A stretch of DNA of 30,258 nucleotides from CAG-964 sp902789345. GTDB taxonomy: Bacteria; Bacillota; Clostridia; Oscillospirales; Acutalibacteraceae. The DNA lies in NCBI GenBank assembly GCA_052117325.1, contig JBQKJJ010000019.1; one strand, written 5' to 3'. Below are positions 1 to 8,278 of the stretch, one piece after another. The position numbers were made by a program, and so were the translations under genes. How positions within the stretch are numbered: position 1 is the stretch's first letter; every line of letters starts with the position of its first letter. The notes under the pieces are model-generated. The model searched no databases. It worked only from the letters and a program-made list of their open reading frames with translations, and was not told the DNA's origin.

Positions 1-130
1 GTGTAGCAAGCTCTGCTGTTATATTTTTACCATATGCCCATCCTATGATTTTGCGATCATATAAGTCCATTACAGAAGCAAGATAAGTCCATCCTTCATT
101 TACTACATGGACTTCCGATACACCACGGAA
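1..130 (-). pseudogene. IS3-family transposase (OrfB) fragment
   Basis: Minus-strand translation gives VHVVNEGWTYLASVMDLYDR followed by KIIGWAYGKNITAELAT, the rve integrase-core segment around the second catalytic Asp (the VMDLY motif) of IS3/IS150-type OrfB transposases. The piece leaves the window at base 1, so its C-terminal part may continue outside. Upstream of VHVV the family match is lost and the DNA becomes a short CCCTCCATAA direct duplication (about 136-155), so the N-terminal half is missing. Truncated and inactive as seen. An IS3 OrfA start and terminal repeat at 19.4-19.5 kb may be from a related element, but common origin cannot be shown here. Confidence 0.8.
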
Positions 131-229
131 ATTCCCCTCCATAACCCTCCATAACCCTTTATTTAAGCCATTTTCGATTTTGCCGCTTTCCATAAGTCTT
201 TATAAGTGTTTATAAATACTGCATCGTTT

Positions 230-258
230 GGCGTAAGTTTTGGCGTAAGTGGCGTAAG
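230..258. repeat. Three GGCGTAAG direct repeats, possible att/arm site
   Basis: GGCGTAAG occurs at 230-237, 242-249 and 251-258. It lies in a 200-bp non-coding stretch just beyond the 3' end of a tyrosine recombinase remnant, next to a second short motif, ATAAGT/TATAAGT (192-209). Short direct repeats beside int are usual for arm-type or core binding sites of such recombinases. The role is inferred from position; no matching second att copy is recognised in the window. Confidence 0.35.
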
Positions 259-293
259 GTCTTATTTTTTGAGTATGGTAAATAATATGAGAC

Positions 294-319
294 AAGCAGG
301 CAACAAATTCTGCCTGCTT
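294..319 (-). terminator. Hairpin downstream of integrase remnant
   Basis: AAGCAGGCA (294-302) pairs perfectly with TGCCTGCTT (311-319) around an 8-nt loop, 18 bp beyond the integrase stop codon. No long T-run follows on the minus strand, so it is a weak intrinsic terminator or an mRNA 3' end structure. Confidence 0.45.
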
Positions 320-336
320 ATTTCATATCATCTAAT

Positions 337-640
337 TTATACTGTTTTCTTCAAGTAGTTATCAAGGCTTTCAAATTCTTGTTTCTTCATTTCTTTGGTA
401 GCATCAGTGTAGATATTCATTGTAGTTGAAATATCTTGATGTCCCAAAGTATCTTGTATCACTTTGACATTGATGCCCGCTTCACACATTCGGGTAGAAA
501 AAGTGTGTCGAAGTGAATGACAAGAAAAGTGCGGAAGCAAAACTGTTGCATTTTCATCATTAAGCAAAACCTCATCGTTGCAATCTCTGATTATTCTTCT
601 TATTGCCTTGTTGAGTGTTCCTTGCAAAGGTTGTAAAAAC
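337..640 (-). pseudogene. int: Tyrosine recombinase (ICE integrase), C-terminal fragment
   Basis: This is the catalytic C-terminus of a Tn916/Tn1549-type tyrosine integrase, which cuts and rejoins DNA through a covalent 3'-phosphotyrosine. In the 96-aa open stretch the HSLRH box gives the second Arg (R40), LGHQD gives H63 and MNIY gives the nucleophile Y73. The first catalytic Arg, the SAM-like core-binding domain and the arm-binding domain are missing; a full protein is near 380-400 aa. Family-like sequence (PLQGTLNKA) continues a little upstream of the TTG at 627, so that TTG is not a real start. The break lies near 633-640, where the next piece (an ABC permease) begins. Catalytically dead. 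Confidence 0.85.
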
Positions 641-683
641 AGCCTGAGAACAGTTGAAATTATTACTGAAATATTCCTGTGCT

Positions 684-989
684 TTATCTGTATGATTCAC
701 AGCTGACAGCTCCCCTTACCGTTATCATAATAACAGTCTGCCAATGCTTTATTCCCTCGTAGCTTTCATTAAACTTGTCAATATCCGACTGAACAAGCTC
801 GCCCTTGTGCATTTGCAGAAAGTGGGGAGGATTTGCCGTTTCATACATATCGGTAATTGAGGTAAAAAGCTGAGTGAGCATAAGGGTGACAGTAACTGCA
901 ATAGTCACAGACAGGCTCATAAACAGGAACAGAATCAGATTGCTTACGGAATTTTTTCTGAAATCGTTTTTTAAAAGCTTAAAATACAT
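684..989 (-). pseudogene. FtsX-like ABC transporter permease, N-terminal fragment
   Basis: The start of a large FtsX/MacB-type permease: a short basic N-terminus (MYFKLLKNDFRKN), one strong membrane segment (about residues 17-45), then the extracellular part (NPPHFLQMHKGELVQSDIDK). Family members are several hundred residues long; here similarity stops near residue 88 and the last dozen residues (TVRGAVSCESYR) look like read-through into foreign DNA. The ATG at 989 has GGGAGGAG 7-8 bases upstream and starts 16 bp after the stop of the MFS remnant, so these two pieces keep their native operon spacing. Probably cargo of the conjugative element; now broken. Confidence 0.75.
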
Positions 990-1005
990 CAGATTACTCC
1001 TCCCT

Positions 1006-1226
1006 TTATTGCAGACTGCGGATACTGCGGCTTCTGCCTATTGCAAATGCGGCAGGTATAATGCAGATACCCGACAAAATAAGCATAAAGCCTATTCCTC
1101 TGCCTGTTCCTGTTCCTATTAACGCACCAATGCTATCTGAAAGCACTCCGTTGTCGGAAAGAAGCGGCTCAAACACATAATCCGCCAGCACTCCGCTCAA
1201 GGCATAAGCTAATACTGTACCTGTCT
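1006..1226 (-). pseudogene. MFS efflux transporter, C-terminal fragment
   Basis: The final 70 or so residues of a major-facilitator drug or macrolide exporter of the MefA type: TGTVLAYALSGVLADYVFEP, a GTGTGRGIG turn, one more membrane helix (FMLILSGICIIPAAFAIG) and a basic tail. The frame is open upstream of the TTG at 1200 to about 1226, where the match stops at the junction with the plus-strand relaxase piece. At least ten membrane helices are lost. It precedes the permease remnant on the same strand. Confidence 0.7.
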
Positions 1227-1229
1227 GGG

Positions 1230-2054
1230 ACCAATTACTATTTTGACAAGCTCGAAAAAGCGGGTATGCCGAACAGGTATCAACTGATCCGTGACGCTAT
1301 CAACCACGCTCTTGAACACAGCAAAAGTGTAGCCGAAGTTGGTTATGCTCTGAGAGATATGGGTTACGGCTATGACTTTAACCCACGCAGGAAGTATTGG
1401 ACTGTCAAGCCGCCCGGCTATACGAAGTCTATCCGTTTGAACAGAGTTGGCGACGACTACACGAGAGAAGCTATCCTCAGACGGTTACAAGAAAACAGAA
1501 GCCGTGTCGGTATGCACCGTTACACCCAACTCACAGTAGTCAGCCGTCAGTATCGACTTCCCACACGGGGAGATAAGATACGGAAAATCGGCGGCTTATA
1601 CGGTCTTTATCTTTACTACTGCTATCGGCTTGGCAAGTTGCCGAGCTACCGAAAACTTAACAGCGCTCGGATTCACTATTATTTCAAAGAGGAGTTATTG
1701 AAACTCGATGAACTGAGCGAACAGACAAGGCTGCTCGGAAAACACGGCATTCAGACCGCCGAGCAGCTTTTACAATATAAGTCCTCTGTTGAGGGCGAGA
1801 TTAAATCCCTTACTGCCGACAGAACAGATCTCCGAAAAATGACACGCAGAAAGATTGATGATGTTGAGCTGTCACAGGCAAAGGAAAAGATTTCTCAAAT
1901 CACAGAGAAGCTACGGACACTCCGTAAGGAAGTGAAACTCTGCAAAGGCATTGCCGAGAGGTCGGGACTGATGAAGGAACACCTCGAACAAGTGCTTGCA
2001 GAAGAAGAAAAATCCAAAGGAAAGGAGAGCCGTGAATATGACCAACGGCGGTGA
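1230..2054 (+). pseudogene. Conjugative relaxase (Tn1549-type), C-terminal part
   Basis: The C-terminal region of the MobA-type relaxase of Tn1549-like elements. It begins abruptly with TNYYFDKLEKAGMPNRYQLI at 1230 and continues through NPRRKYWTVKPPGY, TREAILRRL and a long charged helical tail (about residues 170-260 counted from the ATG at 1266). The N-terminal HUH catalytic domain that nicks oriT is absent. The ATG at 1266 is an internal Met, not a supported start, and there is no Shine-Dalgarno sequence before it. The stop overlaps the PcfB start by 17 bp, the native arrangement. It cannot work as a relaxase, but the stretch may still carry translation into pcfB if transcribed. Confidence 0.85.
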
Positions 2055-2859
2055 CGCTGCCGAAATGTTAGTCAGGCTGTACCTTGAAGGTTTTGAGGAA
2101 GTTGTCAAGCTGTCCGGCAAGGGCATTAAGGAATTAGTGCCCCTGCTCGCTTCGACCTTGAAACAGGAATCAAAATCTAAGGGCAAAGCTCGGCTGACAC
2201 AGATGATTAAATCAGGCAGCCCTTTGAAAGTTTTTACTTTCAAAAACAAAGACTTAAAAAAGTTTACCGAACAGGCTAAGCGCTACGGTGTTTTATATAC
2301 TGTCCTCCGTGATAAGAACAGCAAAGATCCAAACGCTACGGTTGATGTAATCGCCCGTGCGGAGGACGCTTCAAAGATTCAGCGTATCGCAGACAGGTTT
2401 GAATTCTCCAAGGTTGACAAGGCTTCCATCGTTAAGGAAGTTGAGAAGTCAAAGGAAAAGGATAAAAAGGAAACTCAGATTGAGGAACCCGTTAAATCCA
2501 AAGGAGAGATTATCGTCGAGGAAGCTATGGCAGAGCCTTCCGAAAAAAAGGAAAATGCCCACGAAAACCCCGACGCAGCCAAGACCGACAAAAGCCCTCA
2601 GTCAAGGCAAAACTCAGGCAAACAAGATACGAACACTGATAAGGGTACTTCCAAGTCCGACGGCAAAAAGCCTTCCGTCAAGGAAAAGCTGGAACGCTAC
2701 AAGGCTGAACACGCCGCAGGACAGAAGAAAGAAGCAGAGCGTTATCAGCCTAAACACATTCAGGAGAAGAAGAAAACTCCTTCAAAAAACAGACAGACCA
2801 AACACAAGCAGCCTAAGAAGAAACAGAAGGCTAAGCATTATAAATCGAAAGAGAGGTAA
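2038..2859 (+). CDS. pcfB: PcfB-like conjugation accessory protein (DUF3801)
   Basis: A 273-aa protein of the PcfB/DUF3801 family, encoded between relaxase and TraG/VirD4 in Tn1549-type elements and thought to help link the relaxosome to the coupling protein. The folded part is the first 130 or so residues (MTNGGDAAEMLVRLYLEGFE; GSPLKVFTFKNKDLKKFTEQ; the RYGVLY and IARAEDASKIQRIADR segments). The remaining half is Lys/Glu-rich low-complexity sequence ending in a very basic tail (KPKKKQK-like). The start is set at ATG 2038, preceded by GGAAAGGAG; an in-frame ATG at 1996 lacks such a site and lies deep inside the relaxase frame. Complete and well formed, but its partners on both sides are broken. 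Confidence 0.8.
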   Translation: MTNGGDAAEMLVRLYLEGFEEVVKLSGKGIKELVPLLASTLKQESKSKGKARLTQMIKSGSPLKVFTFKNKDLKKFTEQAKRYGVLYTVLRDKNSKDPNATVDVIARAEDASKIQRIADRFEFSKVDKASIVKEVEKSKEKDKKETQIEEPVKSKGEIIVEEAMAEPSEKKENAHENPDAAKTDKSPQSRQNSGKQDTNTDKGTSKSDGKKPSVKEKLERYKAEHAAGQKKEAERYQPKHIQEKKKTPSKNRQTKHKQPKKKQKAKHYKSKER

Positions 2860-2864
2860 TATCT

Positions 2865-3752
2865 ATGACCAATGATTTTAAGGCGAGAAAGAACGGCGGC
2901 ATTTACAGTATGAAGCAGAAACTCTCCCCTGAAGAATACAAAAGATTTAAAGAGGAAGAAAAGAGCAATGTTTATCAGCTGATTGATTCCGCTGTTGAAA
3001 CCATCGTGATTAATCCCGATGAAATGAAAAAATATCTCGACACGCAGGCTCGTATGGACAGGTACTCAGCGGCAAACGCCTTGCTTATCTATAAGCAGTG
3101 TCCCGAAGCTACTCAGCTCAATCCGTTTGTCTATCTCCGTGATGACAACGATATTCAGCGATTGGTAACTAACCTTTTCAAATCCACCACGCCGAAAGGC
3201 TCGCAGTCCAATGATCCCTTTTGGGACACGGCTGCTTCAATGCTTCTCCTTGCGTTAGTATTCTATTTGCACTATGAAGCGCCGGAGGAAGAACAGAACT
3301 TCGCTATGGTTATGGAAATGCTGAGAGCCGCAGAAATTGAGGACGAGGACAGCAACGTACCCTCGCCCCTCGATAATCTGTTCAATGATTTGGAATTTGA
3401 AAATCCCGACCATATCGCACTCAAATACTATCATTCCTATCACTCAGGCTCAGCTAAAACATTAAAGTCAATACAGATTACACTTGCCGCAAGACTTGAA
3501 AAGTTTAACCTTGAAAGCCTTGCGGCTTTGACTTCTACGGACGAGCTGGACTTACCCTCTATGGGTGAGAAGAAGGTCGCCCTGTTTGCGCTGATACCTG
3601 ATAACGATTCATCATTCAATTTCTTGGTATCTATCCTATACACACAGCTATTCCAACAGCTTTTTTATTCTGCCGACCACATACACGGCGGAGCGCTCCC
3701 CGTTCCCGTCCATTTCCTGATGGACGAGTTTGCGAATGAAACACAGTTATAA
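2865..3752 (+). pseudogene. In-frame chimera: ArdC N-terminus fused to TraG/VirD4 middle
   Basis: Residues 1-84 (KLSPEEYKRFKEEEKSNVYQ; MDRYSAANALLIYKQCPEAT) match the N-terminal ssDNA-binding region of ArdC-like antirestriction proteins. From about residue 85 (NPFVYLRDDNDIQRLVTNLF) it becomes the VirD4/TraG coupling ATPase: TPKGSQSNDPFWDTAASMLL, DFLMDEFAN-type sequence near the Walker B region. It stops nine residues past the acidic DEFAN box, where the family normally continues for 200 or more residues. So one deletion joined two genes in frame near 3118 and a second removed the 3' end near 3735. The start ATG has GAGG 8 bases upstream, 5 bp after pcfB. The Walker A region of TraG is also missing. 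Not expected to be active. Confidence 0.75.
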
Positions 3753-3862
3753 AGATGACGATGTTGCATAGGAGCGCAAAGGAAGGATGTAATAATTCAA
3801 AATGTATCGTTCCCAATTTTTTTATTCATTCATTTTTTTGATATCATTCTTGCTTTACCCTC

Positions 3863-3891
3863 TTGAAAAAGTATAAGAAATACAGTATAAT
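3863..3891 (+). promoter_or_regulatory. Promoter of the surface/ubiquitin operon
   Basis: TTGAAA (3863-3868), a 17-bp spacer and a perfect TATAAT (3886-3891) predict a start of transcription near 3898. It is the only strong promoter-like pair I see before the TetR gene and probably drives the whole 3.9-12.4 kb operon. It also shows that the TTG at 3863 (the -35 box itself) is not the TetR start codon. Confidence 0.7.
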
Positions 3892-3934
3892 ATTAACGAA
3901 TACTAACTTTATTATCCGAGAGGGAGGAAATTTA

Positions 3935-4570
3935 TTGCGCACTGTAAACGAAGAAGCCCGCAGGGCAAAAACAATCGATATCATGGAAAAATGCTATGAC
4001 TGCTATGCGGAGAACGGATTTTCCTCTGTCGGAATAAAAGCTATTGCGGACGCCTGCGGCTGTAGCGTTCCGAACCTGTATCAGTATTTTGACAATCTCG
4101 ATGACCTTATCATTCAGTCCACCGAATACTGTATGAGTAAGGTGGAAGATGAGTTTATGGCGAAAGCCCCCACCAATGTGGAGGACTTGTGGCGGTTTAT
4201 TGACGAGATACCCTATTGGACGGCAAAAAAGCATGCCAAGAAATACAGACTTATGTATCAAATCTACACTCACCCGAAATACAGGCAGTACGGGCAGAAG
4301 TTCTTTAAGGGTGTAGATGAACGATATACTGAATATGCAAAGAGTTTAGAGCCAAAGCTGGGGATTCCCTATGAGAAGCTGACACCGCTGATTTTCATTC
4401 TGATAAGAGCCTGCGTACATTACGCACTGTTTGAGGATGAATTTTATTTGAAATCACAGATAGAAGTGCTGAAGGAAACCCTTGAACTATTTGTTATGAA
4501 ATACAACCCGAAAGCAAGGTCGGGTACCGGCATTTGTGTCGGCAATCTCAGCAGTTCTAACCCGATATAA
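3935..4570 (+). CDS. TetR-family transcriptional regulator
   Basis: A 211-aa regulator with an N-terminal TetR helix-turn-helix: RAKTIDIMEKCYDCYAENGF, GIKAIADACGCSVPNLYQYF, then FDNLDDLI. The C-terminal helical domain (about residues 65-200) has no identifiable ligand signature. The start is taken as TTG 3935: AGGGAGG lies 7 bases upstream and the promoter at 3863-3891 excludes the longer reading. It is the first gene of the operon, 17 bp before a membrane-anchored surface protein, so it probably controls the operon, itself included. No convincing palindromic operator was found around the promoter. A second, broken TetR gene at 19.5 kb is a different protein. Confidence 0.85.
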   Translation: MRTVNEEARRAKTIDIMEKCYDCYAENGFSSVGIKAIADACGCSVPNLYQYFDNLDDLIIQSTEYCMSKVEDEFMAKAPTNVEDLWRFIDEIPYWTAKKHAKKYRLMYQIYTHPKYRQYGQKFFKGVDERYTEYAKSLEPKLGIPYEKLTPLIFILIRACVHYALFEDEFYLKSQIEVLKETLELFVMKYNPKARSGTGICVGNLSSSNPI

Positions 4571-4587
4571 GGAGGAGAATACATACT

Positions 4588-5127
4588 ATGAACCACCATC
4601 AAACCATGAGCAAAGAAAAAAAGCGCAAGCTACTAATCATCCTGCTGTGTATCGGTATGGCGATCTGTATCGGAATCACGATATGGGCGCTGTTCTTCCG
4701 AGGGGGCGGCGACATCTCGCCGGACTATCCTCCCCAGGGGATTGAGTCAAACCAAACCCCGATTGACGGTGACGACAGCGGCAAGTTAGACAGTCCCGAA
4801 GGCGGCGGTGCCATCAATGTCACCTACGGCACGGCGGCAACGGTCGATCTCTCCGAAAAAACCGTCACCTTTTATTACGCCAACCCCAACACATCCAATC
4901 AGAATGTTTCCATACTGATTATGGTGAACGATTTGGTGGTGGCGAAATCCGACCTTATCACGCCGGGCAACCAGGTGAGCAAGCTGGAGCTTCAAAAGGA
5001 TGCGGCATCTAAATTGCAGGTCGGCGGCTATAATGCCGAGCTGGTGGTTCGGGCTTATGATCCCGACAGCGGCGAAAAGGCAATGATCGATACGAAGGGC
5101 GAACTTACATTGACTGTTACCGAGTAA
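4588..5127 (+). CDS. Membrane-anchored extracellular protein with one Ig-like domain (copy 1)
   Basis: A 179-aa protein: basic cytoplasmic start with KEKKRKLL, one membrane helix (residues about 15-37, IILLCIGMAICIGITIWALF), a Pro/Gly/Asp-rich linker (about 38-75), then a beta-rich domain (about 76-178) containing VTFYYANPNTSNQNVSILIM and TPGNQVSKLELQK. No cleavage site is obvious, so it should stay as a type II anchored protein with the C-terminus outside. It is paralogous to the protein at 10890-11402, which has the same layout and the same strand order (VTFYYxN, LxPGxxVxxxxL, AYDPxSG versus GYEPETY). The start has GGAGGAG 10 bases upstream. By position it may anchor or assemble the secreted proteins of the operon; the biochemical role is not recognised. 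DUF916/WxL-operon anchors have a similar plan, but no homology is claimed. Confidence 0.7.
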   Translation: MNHHQTMSKEKKRKLLIILLCIGMAICIGITIWALFFRGGGDISPDYPPQGIESNQTPIDGDDSGKLDSPEGGGAINVTYGTAATVDLSEKTVTFYYANPNTSNQNVSILIMVNDLVVAKSDLITPGNQVSKLELQKDAASKLQVGGYNAELVVRAYDPDSGEKAMIDTKGELTLTVTE

Positions 5128-5173
5128 GAATCAATGTTAAAAGTAAAAATACATCGGAAAGGATAAAATGATT

Positions 5174-7645
5174 ATGAAACGATTACTCTATATTCTGCTT
5201 GTCGCACTTATGGTGTTTTCTTTCACGGCAACGGTCTATGCGGCGGGAAACAGCGGCAGCAGCACAATCAACGTGGCGGGCGAATATTCCGTCGCCTCCA
5301 CCGGTGAAGTCGTATCGGTGGATGTCGGCTGGGAGGAAATGTCCTTCAAATACACCGAGGGCGAAAAGCAATGGGATCCCGGTACGCACTCCTACATCGG
5401 CGGCGAGAACGGCGGCTGGTCGGATAATAAGCCGGGTATTACCATGACGAACCACTCCAATGTGGATGTGGTTGCGGAGCTGAGCTTTACGCCTTCGGCA
5501 AGTGTCACCGGCACCTTCTACAGCAAAAGCGGCGACACCTACACGGCGCTGTCTGCCGACGAGCAGGGTGCCAATATGAGTGCGGCAGCCGAGGGCTCGG
5601 AACAGTCCGCAGCCGACGCAAAAACCTTTTACTTCGGCATCAGCGGCGGTGCTATTACAAAGAATACTACACTTGGAACGATAACCGTCAGCATTTCATT
5701 TAAGCCTTCGTTCACCGAAGCCGACCTTGCTGCCTTTACTTACACGACCGACAGCTACGGCAGAGTGAAGATCACAGGCGTTAAGGACACCTCCGTAACC
5801 GAGCTTGTGGTTCCCGACTTTGTTTACGAGATCGAATGCGGTGCGCTGAAAGACTGCACGAGCCTTGTAAAGCTCACGGTTCCCTTTGCCGGCAACCGCT
5901 CCAACGGCGAATATTACACCATCGGCTATGCCTTCGGTGCGAAGAGCTATAAGCAAGGCGGCGCAGTCCTGCCGGAAACGCTGAAGGATATCACCGTAAC
6001 CGGCGGCTATTCGCATAATGAAACTTTGAAGACCAATGCTTTTTATAACTGCTTCCATCTTACCAACATTACGATCGACAAAGGCGTCAAAAAAATTGAG
6101 AAAGGCATCTTTTTCGACTGTATTTCTCTTGAAAGTCTGACGCTGCCGTTTGTAGGGGAAAGAGAAGAGAATGCACCGAACTATGTGTTTAACTGGGCAT
6201 TTAGCAATGGTTCAAAGAACACTGATGTAATGTCACATATTGGTAATACTAATGCACTCAAATACCATCTTGACGCATATTATGGGCGAGCATTTAATAG
6301 CAATAGTGAGATTGATTATGGATTTATTCCTAACTCCTTAAAAACGGTTACCATCAAGAGCGGCGTATTACCATCTTACGGTTTTAGCGGATGCAAATAT
6401 ATTGAAAAAGTTGTTCTTGAAGAAGGAGTTACTTCAATAGGCAAAAATTGCTTCCAGGGCTGCAACAGCTTGAGCGATGTTAAATTTCCAAGTACTATCA
6501 AAGAAATGTACGGACAATTTAAATGGACTTTTTATCCTTCACCTTTTTCCACAAAACTCATTGAACAGGCACAGGCAGAAGGTTCAGACGGGTTTATTTA
6601 CCTGAATGATACGATACTGGCTGCTTATTACGGTTCTGAAGAGACTGTGGAGATCAAAGAGGGTACCGTTACGATTGCAGATCAAGCGTTTTCTACCAGC
6701 ACTAATGTTAAACATATTAAGTGTCCGGAATCGCTCAGATATGTGGGACTGAAGTCACATCTTATATCCTACTCCTACTCTACATTCCCAAGTACTTTAG
6801 AGAGCATTGAGCTGAACGAAGGACTTGAAGTGCTCGGAGGGGGCGCATTTAGCGATGCGAGCAATCTAACTGACATCACGATTCCCGATTCTGTAAAATA
6901 TGTGGGATATCGGGCATTTGAAAATACAGGCTGGCTTAATAACCAACCGGACGGCCCTGTATATGCCGGCAAGGTGCTTTATACATACAAAGGAACGATG
7001 CCGGCGAATACAACATTCGTGGTGAAGGACGGTACAGAGGTAATCGCAGATAATGCATTGCAGAATCAGTCAAATCTTGTGGTTATTGATATTCCCGACA
7101 GCGTTACCTCAATCGGTTATCAGGCTTTTTCAGGCGACGGTAATTTAGCCGATATTACTTTACCGAAAAACCTTACCCATTTAGGCTATCAAGCTTTTAG
7201 CGGTTGTAATTCCATAAGTGAGTTGACGATTCCCAAAAGTCTTAAAATGCTGCCAGACCTTTCAAGTGAAAGTCTTCCGAATTTGAAATTAAAGTTTGAA
7301 GAAGGCTCCCAGTTGGAAGTCATCGCTTCAGGAGCGTTGACTTGCCTTGGTAATCAAACTGTGTATCTTCCTGCCGGTGTGCGCTATGTCGAGCCATATG
7401 GTCTATCTAATACAACTGTGATGCTGCCTGTCGAATTTTGCAATGTAGATTTAACCGAAGAAGGATTAAGCACTTCCGGTACCTTCTTATATATGGGAAC
7501 CGAGGCGCAGGCCGGAGGGCTGACCGGTGTGATATACTATAGTGAAAGTGAGCCTGAATCTGAAAATAATGCTTATTCAGGTGATACAAATTACCTCGGT
7601 CAGTATTGGCACTACGACGAAAACGGAAATCCCGTTTTGTGGTAA
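5174..7645 (+). CDS. Secreted BspA-like leucine-rich repeat protein with N-terminal NHSNV domain
   Basis: An 823-aa exported protein. The signal peptide ends in ATVYA before AGNSGS (cleavage near residue 23). Residues about 30-175 form the domain shared with three other proteins here: VDVGWEEMSFKYT, WDPGTHSYIG, GGWSDN, ITMTNHSNVDV. From about residue 180 to the end are LRR_5/BspA repeats, for example LTDITIPDSVKYVGYRAFEN, NLVVIDIPDSVTSIGYQAFS and ADITLPKNLTHLGYQAFSGC, a fold used for binding host proteins or polymers. The start is ATG 5174, not 5168: GGAAAGG then lies 11 bases upstream, the same spacing as in its three relatives. The base composition visibly drops in GC after about 6150, inside the LRR part, suggesting an exchanged module. 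No cell-wall anchor of its own; probably held by neighbours. Confidence 0.85.
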   Translation: MKRLLYILLVALMVFSFTATVYAAGNSGSSTINVAGEYSVASTGEVVSVDVGWEEMSFKYTEGEKQWDPGTHSYIGGENGGWSDNKPGITMTNHSNVDVVAELSFTPSASVTGTFYSKSGDTYTALSADEQGANMSAAAEGSEQSAADAKTFYFGISGGAITKNTTLGTITVSISFKPSFTEADLAAFTYTTDSYGRVKITGVKDTSVTELVVPDFVYEIECGALKDCTSLVKLTVPFAGNRSNGEYYTIGYAFGAKSYKQGGAVLPETLKDITVTGGYSHNETLKTNAFYNCFHLTNITIDKGVKKIEKGIFFDCISLESLTLPFVGEREENAPNYVFNWAFSNGSKNTDVMSHIGNTNALKYHLDAYYGRAFNSNSEIDYGFIPNSLKTVTIKSGVLPSYGFSGCKYIEKVVLEEGVTSIGKNCFQGCNSLSDVKFPSTIKEMYGQFKWTFYPSPFSTKLIEQAQAEGSDGFIYLNDTILAAYYGSEETVEIKEGTVTIADQAFSTSTNVKHIKCPESLRYVGLKSHLISYSYSTFPSTLESIELNEGLEVLGGGAFSDASNLTDITIPDSVKYVGYRAFENTGWLNNQPDGPVYAGKVLYTYKGTMPANTTFVVKDGTEVIADNALQNQSNLVVIDIPDSVTSIGYQAFSGDGNLADITLPKNLTHLGYQAFSGCNSISELTIPKSLKMLPDLSSESLPNLKLKFEEGSQLEVIASGALTCLGNQTVYLPAGVRYVEPYGLSNTTVMLPVEFCNVDLTEEGLSTSGTFLYMGTEAQAGGLTGVIYYSESEPESENNAYSGDTNYLGQYWHYDENGNPVLW

Positions 7646-7697
7646 AAAACGCATTTTTCAATACAAAATTATAACAATCTGAAAGGAACATACCGTT

Positions 7698-8252
7698 ATG
7701 AAAAAATTATTTACAATACTTCTTGCAGTCGCAATGCTTGCTTCTATGTCCGTAACCGCCTTTGCGGCAGATGACACCGTAACAACAGACGGCGGCAGTA
7801 AGGATATTTCCGTCAACGCAAAGTATGTGGACGGAGTCTCCACACCCGATGTTATCAGCGCTGATATTGAATGGGGCGCTATGGAATTTACCTACTCTGT
7901 GGGCGGCACCAAGGTCTGGGATGCACAAACCCATCAGTACACCGTGACGGGCGCCACAGGCGGCTGGAGCGAGAACGGCAACACCGTGAAGGTCACCAAC
8001 CACTCCAATGTAGATGTAAAAACCACCTTTACCTATGCGGCAGAAAGCGGCAACACCCTGACCGGTGCCTTTACCTACGACAACGGCAAAACCGCTGACA
8101 GCACCGGTGCAGTTTCCCTTGCAGCGGGTGTTGAAGGACAGGTAAACGCCGCCGACTATGTCACCGCCACCTTAAAGCTCAGCGGCACACCCGGCAGCAC
8201 CATGACCGATTTCACCAAGGTCGGTACGATAACAGTTAAAATCACGAAGTAA
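7698..8252 (+). CDS. Small secreted protein made only of the NHSNV domain
   Basis: 184 aa, signal peptide ending SVTAFA before ADDTVT, then little more than one copy of the operon's shared domain: ISVNAKYVDG, VISADIEWGAMEFTYSVGG, WDAQTHQYTV, GGWSENG, VKVTNHSNVDVKTTFTY, and a closing strand VGTITVKITK. It therefore defines the minimal domain, about 150 residues, likely an all-beta sandwich. The ribosome site AAAGG is 11 bases before the ATG, as in the other three. It could be the major or polymerising subunit that the larger cargo-bearing relatives join; that is inference from architecture only. I do not recognise the domain as a named family; the TNHSN and W motifs faintly recall WxL proteins, but the WxL motif itself is absent. 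Confidence 0.75.
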   Translation: MKKLFTILLAVAMLASMSVTAFAADDTVTTDGGSKDISVNAKYVDGVSTPDVISADIEWGAMEFTYSVGGTKVWDAQTHQYTVTGATGGWSENGNTVKVTNHSNVDVKTTFTYAAESGNTLTGAFTYDNGKTADSTGAVSLAAGVEGQVNAADYVTATLKLSGTPGSTMTDFTKVGTITVKITK

Positions 8253-8278
8253 AATCTGTTAGAAAGGATAATACGCTT

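Noticed and set aside
2357..2875. 172-codon frame overlapping pcfB
   Set aside because: Arg/Lys-rich translation of the second frame of the Lys-rich PcfB tail; no start signal.
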